Positions 7,056-14,955 of a stretch of DNA of 17,087 bases are shown piece after piece. The notes below the pieces were generated by a model that saw only the letters and a list, made by a program, of their open reading frames with translations, was not told the DNA's origin and searched no databases. This stretch comes from Flavobacteriales bacterium (GTDB lineage: Bacteria; Bacteroidota; Bacteroidia; Flavobacteriales_D; CANHHI01): the NCBI GenBank assembly GCA_947460225.1, contig CANHHI010000015.1, forward strand, positions 1 to 17,087, written 5' to 3'. How positions within the stretch are numbered: the stretch's first letter is position 1; each line of letters begins with the position of its first letter. The position numbers and the translations under genes are program-made.

Positions 7056-9308
7056 TTAGAATTTTAATATAGGCACCCCAGCTTGTATTCGCCAAGTATT
7101 TACAAAATCAAACCCAGCATAATCTGTTGCTGTTGCTTTGCTTTCGTCTATTACCATGCCAACACCAAGTGCTGTTTGCAAAGATAAAGACACATAGCTA
7201 TTGATTATATTTCCGCCATCGGCGATTTTGTAAAAATTTGAGGCTTGATTCACGGAACCAATAGGTATTTTCGCATAGCAATTTTCTAGCTTTGTGCCCA
7301 TACTAGCTAAACCAAGAATGCCTGCACTATTTCCTGTTTTTGTGTTTGTTCTTTCTAAGGTTGCATTGATGTAAACATCTTTAATACTTGCACTGCCTTT
7401 GATTTCGCCAATAAGCCCGCCGATAATAGGGCTATTTTGTACATTTTTATATGTTAATTTTCCACTAATTGCCACTTTGCTTATGTTTACATGTTGCCCC
7501 TCTGGAATTTCTGCAGCGAGTATGCCCATATTATAAGGCGTGTAAATGGATTGATAGCTAATATTGCCAGCTATTTGTAGATTTTTAATTTCTTGCGCTA
7601 CAAGTTTATTAAACACGCCTGCGTAAATATCGTTCCAAATCTCCACATTGATATTTATTTTTTTGCCTTTTCCGTCCAGTTTCCCTGTGAAGTTGGAAAT
7701 AGGCATGTATGCACCACTAGAACCATTGTTATTTAGCGTAAAATCGCTTAACAATTCACAAGCATAATTGGTGTTACTCAGCAGACTTCTAAACTCATTT
7801 TGATTGTGTATGCCACAATTTATTTGTACAGACCATGTTTTTACAACCGTATTTCTATCTTTTGCCGTTGCTTTAATTTGATAATTCCCAGGTTTTGTAA
7901 ACGCTATGTTTAATTCCGTGTTTGTTTGTGCATTTATTTGTGCACCGCCATTTGGCGCAATTTCCCAAACTATGCTTTTGTCATCGGCATTAGGGGTTAT
8001 ATTCACAATGCGGTAGGTTTCGGGCTCGTAGGTGTAAATTACGGGCTTGCCGTCAATGGCAAAATCCTCAACCGCTTGTTTCACGGTAATTTCTAGTTCT
8101 TGAAAAACGCTGTTGTTTTCTTTGTCCGTAGCTTGCAAAGTTACTTTACCCGTGGACTTAAAACGCAGATTCACTTGATTATCTTGGGGATTGATTAAAT
8201 CCGCATCGCCTTTCACGCTCCAAGTAACAGCAGGTGCGCTTGTTTTGGTTTCGGTAAGTTTAATGTTGTAGCTTAACTCTTCTCCAACATTTGCCAGTGT
8301 TTTTCCTGCTATTGTAAAACCATCGCTGGGTATGCGTGCTATAATTTCCAAAGATTTTTTAACAATATTTCTGTCTTTTGCTGTGGCGGTAATGTTGTAC
8401 TTGCCTGTTTTTGTGAATATGATTTTTAGACTGGCATCATTTTTTTGTTTGATAGTAACATTTTCCTTAGGGTTTATTAGCCATTCTATGGATTTATCTG
8501 AGGCGTTTGCTGGAATAAAATTACTTATTGTATAGTCTTTCTCTGTATTGATAAGTACTTTTTTATCTCCTTGCAAATCAAAAGTTACCACCAGTGTATT
8601 TTCTAGGTTTTGATTTAAACTGATGCTAGATTTTATGCCGTGTATGGCAATGGGTAGTATTTTGTTGTCCCATTCAAAGTCTAATACAATGCCCTGTTCG
8701 TTTAACACACCTCCTGTATAATGTAAACCATTGAGGTCGTATTCTATAAGCACAGGTGTGCCTGTATTGCCTAAGGCACTCAGATAAATTTGCCCGTTTT
8801 TTGTTTCTTCTAGGGTTATTGTTGTTTTTTGGTCTTGTTTGACCATTTGAATATTGACCATGGCATGGCTAAAACCAGCATTATTCAATGACTTTATACT
8901 TTTTGTGCGTAAAGTATTTAAAAACCTGGTTTTTGCTTCGCCAATTTGTGGCAGAAAGATAAGATGTTGTATTCTTTTCACAGGCTCAGGCACATATTTT
9001 TCTGAGATAAGCAATTGCACATCGGCGTTATAATTTGCCAAAACTTTTTTTTGCTCCGTGTTGCCATCTATTTCCAGTAAGAATTCGTATTGACCTGCGC
9101 CAAAACCTTTTGCTGCATACTGCGTACCTGGCAAAACATAATAGATATAGCCCTTGGATTCAAAACCATATAGACTCGTGTTGTCTGTTGTCCAGCCATT
9201 TGCTGGGGTGTATTTGTCTTGCATCACCACGCCAACACGCTCTTTTTTTTGGCAATAAAACGCAATAAAAAATGCGGTAATCAATAAACATGCACTTAGC
9301 TTTTTCAT
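7056..9308 (-). CDS. Large exported protein with tandem Ig-like domains and GLUG-like C-terminus
   Basis: This 750-residue protein starts with a hydrophobic signal (residues 3-18) followed by Cys19 and QKKE. It could be a lipoprotein, but Tyr at -1 makes the lipobox poor. After a mixed region (about 25-245) there are three consecutive Ig/PKD-like beta domains at about 250-323, 330-409 and 418-497. Domains 1 and 3 are clearly related: both contain DKSI(E/V)W (271-276, 443-448), F-T-K-x-G-x-Y and TAKDRN (309-314, 481-486). Domain 2 is more diverged. From about 498 the protein becomes a GLUG-type beta-helix: GGLIGEIKGSASIKDVYINA, then AGILGLASMGTKLENCYAK, ending WRIQAGVPILKF. Such proteins are usually exposed at the outer surface and take part in adhesion; no enzyme motif is visible. 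The ATG at 9308 is the only start near the signal peptide. A consensus promoter lies just upstream, so it is probably independent of the glycosyltransferase operon. Confidence 0.85.
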   Translation of the reverse strand: MKKLSACLLITAFFIAFYCQKKERVGVVMQDKYTPANGWTTDNTSLYGFESKGYIYYVLPGTQYAAKGFGAGQYEFLLEIDGNTEQKKVLANYNADVQLLISEKYVPEPVKRIQHLIFLPQIGEAKTRFLNTLRTKSIKSLNNAGFSHAMVNIQMVKQDQKTTITLEETKNGQIYLSALGNTGTPVLIEYDLNGLHYTGGVLNEQGIVLDFEWDNKILPIAIHGIKSSISLNQNLENTLVVTFDLQGDKKVLINTEKDYTISNFIPANASDKSIEWLINPKENVTIKQKNDASLKIIFTKTGKYNITATAKDRNIVKKSLEIIARIPSDGFTIAGKTLANVGEELSYNIKLTETKTSAPAVTWSVKGDADLINPQDNQVNLRFKSTGKVTLQATDKENNSVFQELEITVKQAVEDFAIDGKPVIYTYEPETYRIVNITPNADDKSIVWEIAPNGGAQINAQTNTELNIAFTKPGNYQIKATAKDRNTVVKTWSVQINCGIHNQNEFRSLLSNTNYACELLSDFTLNNNGSSGAYMPISNFTGKLDGKGKKININVEIWNDIYAGVFNKLVAQEIKNLQIAGNISYQSIYTPYNMGILAAEIPEGQHVNISKVAISGKLTYKNVQNSPIIGGLIGEIKGSASIKDVYINATLERTNTKTGNSAGILGLASMGTKLENCYAKIPIGSVNQASNFYKIADGGNIINSYVSLSLQTALGVGMVIDESKATATDYAGFDFVNTWRIQAGVPILKF

Positions 9309-9328
9309 GCAAAAAAATAATTGTTATA

Positions 9329-9358
9329 CAAATTTAATAAAAATTAACAATCATGCAA
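9329..9358 (-). promoter_or_regulatory. Putative promoter of the Ig-like/GLUG surface protein
   Basis: On the minus strand TTG (9358-9356) is followed after 19 bp by TAAATTTG (9336-9329), an exact -7 match with the preferred spacing. The -7 box ends 20 bp upstream of the ATG. The -33 part lies inside the 3' end of the preceding glycosyltransferase gene. Confidence 0.6.
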
Positions 9359-10396
9359 CATTTTTTGCAGACTTTCTTGCCATTTTTCAATCGTATAGGT
9401 TTTTGCGAGCTGTAAACTTTTTTGTCCCATGGCACGGCGTTCCTCTCTTGTGCTTTGAAAGAGTTGAATTAAAACTTTTGTAAGACTTTCCTGGTTTTGG
9501 CTTTCAAAAATAAAGCCATTGTCCTGTAAAAAGGCTGTTTTTGCAAAAACCGCATCGGAACAAATAAGGGGTAAACCCATGCAAGCCATTTCGTGCAAGA
9601 CCATGCCCCAGTTTTCTTCATTGGAGGGTAAGATAAAAGCTGTGGATTGCCCTGCAATAGCTGGAATGTCCTCAGGTTGCACAAAACCAAAATGCACAAT
9701 GTCTTTGTTTAGCACTTTGCTTTCCCATAAATATCCCGTGCCGAGGCAATGCAATTGCCAGTCTTGGTCTTGGGTGATGCGTTTTGCTTCCAAAAAAGCA
9801 TGCCAAAGCATGGGTAAGCCCTTTTCTGTCACGTAACGCCCAATAAACAGCAATATTTTTTTTTCATGTACCTTTTCATCGGCTTTGGGTTTGAATAAAT
9901 GCGCATCGGCAATGTAAAAACCCTCCAAAATTCTTTGGTCTATAAAACCCATTTTTTGTGCAAATGTTCGCTGTGGCTTGCCAATCACCCATGCCCAATC
10001 AAATAAAAACTTTAATCCAAATTTGAATAAATTGGCAATAATATTTTGTTTTATGGTGTTTTTCCAAGGAGCGTCAAATAAAACACCTGTTCTTATACCA
10101 TTGATTTTTATGCGCAAAACCCAATATAAATAAATTTTGTTTTTCCAACCACTGCACAGCACCAAATCTGGTTTTATATGCTTAAACCATGAAAAACCTT
10201 GCCGAGCAATGTCTTGATAGGTATAAAATTTTAAATTATCTAAGTCTTTTTCAAGGTTTTGTAAAGGTGCTTCGTGGCTTGTGGGTTCAAACACCACGTG
10301 GAACAATATATCTTTGTTTTTAGCTGCTTCTTGCAGGGCATACGTAAAATAAGGCGCAAGGCTAGGGTAGAGGAAGACAATTTTTTTGCTATACAT
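9344..10396 (-). CDS. GT4-family glycosyltransferase (second in operon)
   Basis: This 350-residue retaining GT-B glycosyltransferase probably transfers a sugar from a nucleotide-sugar to a lipid-linked or growing surface glycan at the cytoplasmic face of the inner membrane. The C-terminal domain starts near 180 with ILLFIGRYVTEKG, where R187 and K192 are the usual phosphate-contacting residues. The GT4 EX7E motif is E261 to E269 in NEENWGMVLHEM, followed by GLPLICSDA. The N-terminal domain (about 1-170) includes HIKPDLVLCSGW and WVIGKPQRTFAQK, as in acceptor-binding GT-B halves. There is no signal peptide or membrane span. It starts 3 bp after the Wzy-like gene. Sugar donor and acceptor cannot be predicted from sequence alone. 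Confidence 0.9.
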   Translation of the reverse strand: MYSKKIVFLYPSLAPYFTYALQEAAKNKDILFHVVFEPTSHEAPLQNLEKDLDNLKFYTYQDIARQGFSWFKHIKPDLVLCSGWKNKIYLYWVLRIKINGIRTGVLFDAPWKNTIKQNIIANLFKFGLKFLFDWAWVIGKPQRTFAQKMGFIDQRILEGFYIADAHLFKPKADEKVHEKKILLFIGRYVTEKGLPMLWHAFLEAKRITQDQDWQLHCLGTGYLWESKVLNKDIVHFGFVQPEDIPAIAGQSTAFILPSNEENWGMVLHEMACMGLPLICSDAVFAKTAFLQDNGFIFESQNQESLTKVLIQLFQSTREERRAMGQKSLQLAKTYTIEKWQESLQKMLHDC

Positions 10397-10399
10397 ATT

Positions 10400-11662
10400 T
10401 TATCCGTTCCATTTTTTTTGATAATTTGCATGCGAATAGTAGTACAAAAACAGGTAAAAAAAGAAACCGTTGTAGGTGTAATTCCCTTGCCGAAGCAGTT
10501 GCAAAACAATCAAGACCAGGCAAGAACTGTTTACCACCCAGTAGCCTGCATTGCTGTTGTCTGGCAGTTTTTTCACGAAATTTTTAATTAAAAAACCTAT
10601 AAAAAAAATAACGCCTAAAATCCCCGTTTCCGAGAACAAACGAATGAGCATGGAGTTTGCATCTTCATAGTTGGAGGCGTATTCATCGCCATATTGTTTA
10701 GTCAAAGAATATTTTTGCGCCGCAATGTAATGTGAACCCAAGCCACTGCCGAGCAAAAAATTTCCGTCCGCTAAGTTTTCATAAGCGATGTGCGCATTGT
10801 TGTACAATATAAACGAAGAGCCATTGGTTTTGCCTAGCTGAAATGCTCTACCCGCGAATAAATCAGCCATGCCACTTATCCTGTCTTTATAATCCTCTAC
10901 TTGATTATACAAAAATAAATGCCCTACAATTGTCAAAGGCAACACAATGCTTGCATAGCGCAAAATGCCATACTGTATCATCAAAATAATGAGTATCACA
11001 AAAATACCCAAAAAACCCACTGAGGAAAAAGGCAAGAAATAAGTAAAAAAGAGCAAAGCGTTTCCCCAAAGGCTTTTGATGATGATGCGTTTACCTTTTG
11101 GACATAAAAATAAGTTATACAATGCGGTGAAAAAAGCAGGTGCCAAGGCTGCCGCATAATGCGAGGGTTCGCTAAACAAACCGTTAAAACGAATGCCCAA
11201 GCCACCAGATCCGTATCCCCATTTGTTGAGAAACCACCTGAAATCATAACCATATTTAAATTTTGCAAAATAACTAATCACTTGAATAAGTAGCACGGTG
11301 GCTGAAAAACCTGCAAAAATGAGGTAATACTTGTAAGGTTTTTCTATTTTTTGCTCAAAATATTCAAATAGATAATGATAAAACAATGCAAATACAATGA
11401 AATTCACCAAAATCTTTAAAAATCTTTCGGCGGTATTGGCATCTATTGCCAGGGCTAAAATCCCAGAAACTAAGAGCACAAAAAAGTAAGGCACCAAATA
11501 AAACGGAAACCGAAAACGAACGGCAAAAAATGGCAAGAAAAATATAATAAATAGATAAGGCAAATACACCTCAAACGGCGAACGAATAACGGTATAAGAA
11601 GGAAAAAACAGGTTTAGGAAAATGCCCGTCATGCCAATTTTGTGCCAAATACTTCCTCGCAT
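10400..11662 (-). CDS. Wzy/O-antigen-ligase-like polysaccharide polymerase
   Basis: This 420-residue polytopic membrane protein has roughly ten to twelve hydrophobic helices by eye. One group lies at about 12-130 and another at about 200-250. A large polar loop (about 251-340) follows, with further spans at about 345-362 and 376-412. The region FNGLFSEPSHYAA (159-171) and the loop segment FLLGSGLGSHY (302-312), followed by DANSMLIRLFSETGILG (334-350), match the O-antigen polymerase/ligase (Wzy/WaaL-like) pattern. The family joins undecaprenyl-linked sugar repeat units, or ligates them to an acceptor, in the periplasm. Sequences of this family are poorly conserved, so polymerase versus ligase cannot be decided. 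It lies between two GT4 genes with 3-bp gaps, which supports a surface or secreted polysaccharide role. No flippase or chain-length gene is visible in the window. Confidence 0.85.
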   Translation of the reverse strand: MRGSIWHKIGMTGIFLNLFFPSYTVIRSPFEVYLPYLFIIFFLPFFAVRFRFPFYLVPYFFVLLVSGILALAIDANTAERFLKILVNFIVFALFYHYLFEYFEQKIEKPYKYYLIFAGFSATVLLIQVISYFAKFKYGYDFRWFLNKWGYGSGGLGIRFNGLFSEPSHYAAALAPAFFTALYNLFLCPKGKRIIIKSLWGNALLFFTYFLPFSSVGFLGIFVILIILMIQYGILRYASIVLPLTIVGHLFLYNQVEDYKDRISGMADLFAGRAFQLGKTNGSSFILYNNAHIAYENLADGNFLLGSGLGSHYIAAQKYSLTKQYGDEYASNYEDANSMLIRLFSETGILGVIFFIGFLIKNFVKKLPDNSNAGYWVVNSSCLVLIVLQLLRQGNYTYNGFFFYLFLYYYSHANYQKKWNG

Positions 11663-11665
11663 GGT

Positions 11666-12784
11666 TCAAGCGTTTGTAAAAAGATGAATAAATAAATCTG
11701 CTACTTTATCCCAGTGATAATTTTTGCTTTTTTGCCAAGCGTTTTGCTGTTTTTGTTGTAAAATTTCTGCTTGCATGTTTTCTGCTTGCGCTATGCCCAT
11801 TGCCAAACTTTCCAAACTATTTGGAGCAATCAAAATCCCGTTGCTGTCGTCTAGGAGTTCTCTAACGGCACCCACATCGCTGGCAATCGGCATCACGCCA
11901 AAAGCCATGGCTTCCAAAAGCACGGTGGGCATGCCTTCTGATAGGCTGGGGCAGAGGATAATATCCGATTTGGCAAGCCAGTTTTTTATTGCTGCTTCAT
12001 TGCATGTACCGTGGTAGTTTATAAAAGATTTCTGCAATTTGTCTTTTTCTGCCACTTCGCCAATGATATGCAAATTGGCGGAAAAATTTGCTTTGTGTTT
12101 AAAATATTCATGGATTAAAAACAAGCCTTTGCGGTGTTCATTTCTGCCGATAAATACCCAGTTTTTTTCGGTATTGTGCTGTTTGGAAAAATTGCGCACG
12201 CCAAAATCTTCGGCAATGGCATTGGGAATGACTTCAACCCTTTTTGCACCTTGCTGGGCAAGAATTTGGTTTAAATTTCCACCCAAAGAGATGGTGCAAG
12301 GCGATTTTTGTATGTTGTCCATCATGGCGAGTTGCAGGGGGATTTTCTGCAATTTTTCCAGCAAACTAAAACTTTTTTGAAACATTTCCAGCCCGTGCGG
12401 GTGCATAAAAATTGGGGTCTTGATTTTTTTTCTAAAAAACGCCCAGGCACAAAAACCCTGCGCCAGAATCGCATCAAACTCCTGCAATTGATTTTCATAG
12501 CTATGCCAAAGCATTTGGCTGTATTGCCAAGATTCCCAAACGTAATGCCCTAAAAATCTAATTTTATGCTCTGGAAAATGAAAATGTTGTATCTGTATAT
12601 TTTGCCTAGCTTTGCTGGAAAAAATGTTGTCCAAAGCTATATGGTTGTTTTTTTTGTAGGTACAATGCGCAAGCTCTATGCGCACGCCTTTTATTGCGAG
12701 TTCTTCACAGAGTCCTGTGGCAAATTTTTGCATGCCCCCGGTTACGTATGGACTAATGCCGTCTGTTAAAAAGAGTATGCGCAT
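11666..12784 (-). CDS. GT4-family glycosyltransferase (first in operon)
   Basis: This 372-residue GT-B enzyme begins MRILFLTDGISPYVTGGMQKF, with the glycine-rich acceptor loop GG at 16-17 typical of GT4. The donor domain starts near 208 with WVFIGRNEHRKGL (R214 and K219 in the phosphate-binding positions). It continues to SDIILCPSLSEGMPTVLLEAMAFG, where E283 to E291 form the EX7E motif, then MPIASDVGAVREL. No signal peptide or membrane span is seen. It is probably the lead gene of a three-gene polysaccharide operon transcribed leftwards (gaps 3 and 3 bp). The ATG at 12784 is the first possible start. No clean -7 box is visible upstream on the minus strand. It shares only 59 bp with the divergent crtZ. 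Confidence 0.92.
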   Translation of the reverse strand: MRILFLTDGISPYVTGGMQKFATGLCEELAIKGVRIELAHCTYKKNNHIALDNIFSSKARQNIQIQHFHFPEHKIRFLGHYVWESWQYSQMLWHSYENQLQEFDAILAQGFCAWAFFRKKIKTPIFMHPHGLEMFQKSFSLLEKLQKIPLQLAMMDNIQKSPCTISLGGNLNQILAQQGAKRVEVIPNAIAEDFGVRNFSKQHNTEKNWVFIGRNEHRKGLFLIHEYFKHKANFSANLHIIGEVAEKDKLQKSFINYHGTCNEAAIKNWLAKSDIILCPSLSEGMPTVLLEAMAFGVMPIASDVGAVRELLDDSNGILIAPNSLESLAMGIAQAENMQAEILQQKQQNAWQKSKNYHWDKVADLFIHLFTNA

Positions 12785-12797
12785 TTTTTTGAAAAAA

Positions 12798-12813
12798 ATC
12801 TTTTTGTAAAGAT
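12798..12813. repeat. Short inverted repeat in the GT4/crtZ intergenic region
   Basis: ATCTTT (12798-12803) and AAAGAT (12808-12813) form a 6-bp palindrome with a 4-bp centre that covers the -33 element of the putative crtZ promoter. Its place fits an operator controlling crtZ, but the arms are short and AT-rich, so chance is a real alternative. Confidence 0.3.
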
Positions 12814-12831
12814 AAAAAAAATGTACCTTTG
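12803..12831 (+). promoter_or_regulatory. Putative promoter of crtZ-crtYcd-tilS
   Basis: TTTG (12803-12806) is followed after 17 bp by TACCTTTG (12824-12831), an exact match to the Bacteroidota -33/-7 pair. Transcription would begin near 12838, a few bases before the ATG at 12844. This makes the in-frame TTG at 12829 an unlikely start. Confidence 0.7.
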
Positions 12832-12843
12832 TCTCAAAAAATT

Positions 12844-13323
12844 ATGTCTTTATTTTTTTATGCTTTGGTGGTTTTATCAGTTTTCGTTGTGATGGAGACT
12901 GTTGCATGGTTTACGCATAAATATGTGATGCACGGTTTTTTGTGGGTTTTGCACGAAGACCACCACAGACCGCATACGCACTTTTTTGAAAAAAACGATT
13001 TGTTTTTTCTTATTTTTGCTGTGCCTTCGGCGACTTGCTTGATGATGGGTACTTTGTTTCATGTTCCGCTTTTGCTGGCAATCGGCTTAGGTATTATGCT
13101 TTACGGCATTTGCTATTTTTTGGTGCATGATGTGTTGATACATAGACGCTTTAAATTTTTAGATAATTTGCAGAATCCTTATTTTATGGCTTTGCGCAAG
13201 GCGCATAAAATTCACCATAAAAACCAAGAAAAAGAGGAGGCAGCTTGCTTTGGTATGCTTTTAGTGCCCTTGCGATTTTATAAAGAAGCCTATCAAATGT
13301 ACAAAAACAAAAAATCATTTTAA
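12844..13323 (+). CDS. crtZ: CrtZ, beta-carotene 3-hydroxylase
   Basis: This 159-residue integral membrane di-iron hydroxylase belongs to the fatty acid hydroxylase/sterol desaturase superfamily and converts beta-carotene through beta-cryptoxanthin to zeaxanthin. All four histidine boxes are present: HKYVMH (25-30), HEDHH (37-41), HDVLIH (95-100) and HKIHH (121-125), with hydrophobic segments at about 3-22, 53-70 and 74-94. The length is normal for bacterial CrtZ. The start at 12844 is set by the promoter; TTG at 12829 is rejected. It is followed after 11 bp by a lycopene cyclase gene whose product, beta-carotene, is its substrate, which strongly supports the assignment. No crtB, crtI or ketolase gene is in the window. 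Confidence 0.95.
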   Translation: MSLFFYALVVLSVFVVMETVAWFTHKYVMHGFLWVLHEDHHRPHTHFFEKNDLFFLIFAVPSATCLMMGTLFHVPLLLAIGLGIMLYGICYFLVHDVLIHRRFKFLDNLQNPYFMALRKAHKIHHKNQEKEEAACFGMLLVPLRFYKEAYQMYKNKKSF

Positions 13324-13334
13324 ATCATTATTGT

Positions 13335-14030
13335 ATGAAAAGCCTGTATTTGCTAATCAATCTATTTGCCTTTGGTTCAACTTTCGTGTTGAGTTTTGAG
13401 TGGCGTGTCCGCTTTTATAAGCGTTGGAAGTATTATTTGCCTGCAATTGTTTTGGGTGCTGCGCCCTTTTTAATTTGGGACGCATACTTTGTGGTGCGTG
13501 GCATTTGGGGCTTTAACATGGATTATTTGCTTGGATTTAGTTTGGGTAATTTGCCCGTGGAGGAAGTGCTCTTTTTCTTTTGCATTCCTTACAGTTGCTT
13601 GTTTATTTATGAAGCGGTGCATTTTTTTCAACTGCCCAAACTTTCTTTGCCTGGAGCCAAAACGCTCAATTTACTGTTGGCTTTTTGCGCTTTGATTGCC
13701 TTGTTTTTTTGTTTAGAAAAAACATATACCGCTTGGACTTTTGCTTATACTTTCTTGATTTCTCTTGCGGTACACAGGTATTTCTTGACGTATATGGATT
13801 ATTTTTGGTGGAGTTTTGCGTTTTCACTTTTGCCTTTTTTTATTGTCAATGGTTTATTGACAGGCACAGGTTTGAGCCACCCCATTGTTTGGTATAATAA
13901 TGCAGAGAATTTAAGCATTCGTTTAGGTACCATTCCCGTGGAAGATGTGTCGTATAGCTATAACATGTTATTGACTATTTTCCTACTATCCAGATATTTT
14001 CTGCGTGTTTCTACAAAAGCTACAACATAA
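13335..14030 (+). CDS. crtYcd: CrtYcd-type lycopene beta-cyclase (fused two-domain form)
   Basis: This 231-residue polytopic membrane protein is built from two copies of the lycopene cyclase domain known from heterodimeric CrtYc/CrtYd and from CarR-type fusions. The signature P-x-E-(E/D) appears in each half: NLPVEEVLFFFCIPY (72-86) and TIPVEDVSYSYNML (199-212), each preceded by a hydrophobic helix. Other conserved features are FEWR (21-24), PFLIWDAYF (44-52) and HPIVWYN (182-188). It cyclises both ends of lycopene to beta-ionone rings. The length fits the fused bacterial form, unlike the unrelated flavoprotein-type CrtY. It lies 11 bp after crtZ, and its last 26 bases contain the start of tilS. 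Confidence 0.93.
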   Translation: MKSLYLLINLFAFGSTFVLSFEWRVRFYKRWKYYLPAIVLGAAPFLIWDAYFVVRGIWGFNMDYLLGFSLGNLPVEEVLFFFCIPYSCLFIYEAVHFFQLPKLSLPGAKTLNLLLAFCALIALFFCLEKTYTAWTFAYTFLISLAVHRYFLTYMDYFWWSFAFSLLPFFIVNGLLTGTGLSHPIVWYNNAENLSIRLGTIPVEDVSYSYNMLLTIFLLSRYFLRVSTKATT

Positions 14031-14955
14031 ACTTTCGGCTTTTAAACACGCCAAATTACTGCTTGCCATCAGTGGTGGCGTGGATTCTGTTGTGCTTGCA
14101 CACGCTTTGCACGCCATGGGTTTTTCTTTTGAAATGGCGCATTGCAACTACCATTTGCGGGGTGCAGAGTCCGATGAAGATGAGCAATTCGTACGGGCTT
14201 ATGCTGAAAATTTAGGCGTAACGTTACACGTGGAACATTTTTTTGATGTAAAAAATAGCGTGGAAAACACACAGCAATTGGCGAGAAACTTGCGCTACAA
14301 TTGGTTTTTAGACTTATGTAAAAGTAGGGGCATGGATTTTTTGCTCACTGCCCATCATGCGCAAGACAACATAGAAACCTTTTTTATCAATGCTTTGCGT
14401 ATGTGTAGCGTACAGGGTTTGCGGGGCATGCGCTTTCAACAAGGAACGCTTTTGAGACCTTTGTTGGATTTTTCACGTGCTGAAATTTCAGGGTATGCTT
14501 TGGATAATCATTTGGCATATAGGCAAGATAGCAGTAATGATAACATAAATTATAAACGCAATGCCATTCGCCATTTGCTTTTGCCTTTGCTTGAAAAAAT
14601 ACAGCCAAATGCTTTGCAAGCCTTTCAAGAAACGCAAAAATTATTGCAAGCGGACGATGCTTTTTTACAGCAACAAATAGATAAAATTTGGCAAGATTTT
14701 CTACCCAAACAAAAAGATGCAACTTTGTGTATTACTTTGCCAATACATTTAAATAGCGAACAAGAATATGTTTTACGCAAAAAACTCAGCCAAGTATATC
14801 ATTGTAATCAAAGCGTTTTAGCTGATATTTTCTTTGCCATTACAAACCAAAGCACAGTGCCTAAGTATTATAAAAGCAGGGAATATTCTTTTAAATTGCA
14901 ATACAAAAACACGTACGGCACGTTGTTGATTAAACCGTTTTTGCCCACAGTATAA
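14005..14955 (+). CDS. tilS: TilS, tRNA(Ile)-lysidine synthase (short form)
   Basis: This 316-residue PP-loop ATPase puts lysine on C34 of the CAU-anticodon tRNA-Ile, changing its decoding from AUG to AUA; the enzyme is normally essential. The N-terminal domain has the PP-loop SGGVDS (23-28), AHCNYHLRGAESDEDE (45-60), LTAHHAQDNIETFF (114-127) and DSSNDNINYKRNAIRHLLLP (175-194), as in TilS. A helical stretch (about 200-280) and a final strand pair (LLIKPF, 307-312) follow, and there the protein ends. The C-terminal TilS_C domain of the roughly 430-residue forms is missing, as in the short Aquifex type. The start must be GTG 14005, inside crtYcd, because the frame is closed upstream at 13974 and the next ATG (Met38) is past the PP-loop. 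The end overlaps the convergent WD40 gene by 26 bp. Confidence 0.92.
   Translation: MFLQKLQHKLSAFKHAKLLLAISGGVDSVVLAHALHAMGFSFEMAHCNYHLRGAESDEDEQFVRAYAENLGVTLHVEHFFDVKNSVENTQQLARNLRYNWFLDLCKSRGMDFLLTAHHAQDNIETFFINALRMCSVQGLRGMRFQQGTLLRPLLDFSRAEISGYALDNHLAYRQDSSNDNINYKRNAIRHLLLPLLEKIQPNALQAFQETQKLLQADDAFLQQQIDKIWQDFLPKQKDATLCITLPIHLNSEQEYVLRKKLSQVYHCNQSVLADIFFAITNQSTVPKYYKSREYSFKLQYKNTYGTLLIKPFLPTV

Noticed and set aside
8332..8535. Plus-strand hydrophobic open frame inside the Ig-like protein gene
   Set aside because: It is antisense to the duplicated Ig-like domain coding sequence; the hydrophobicity is a product of the complementary codons.
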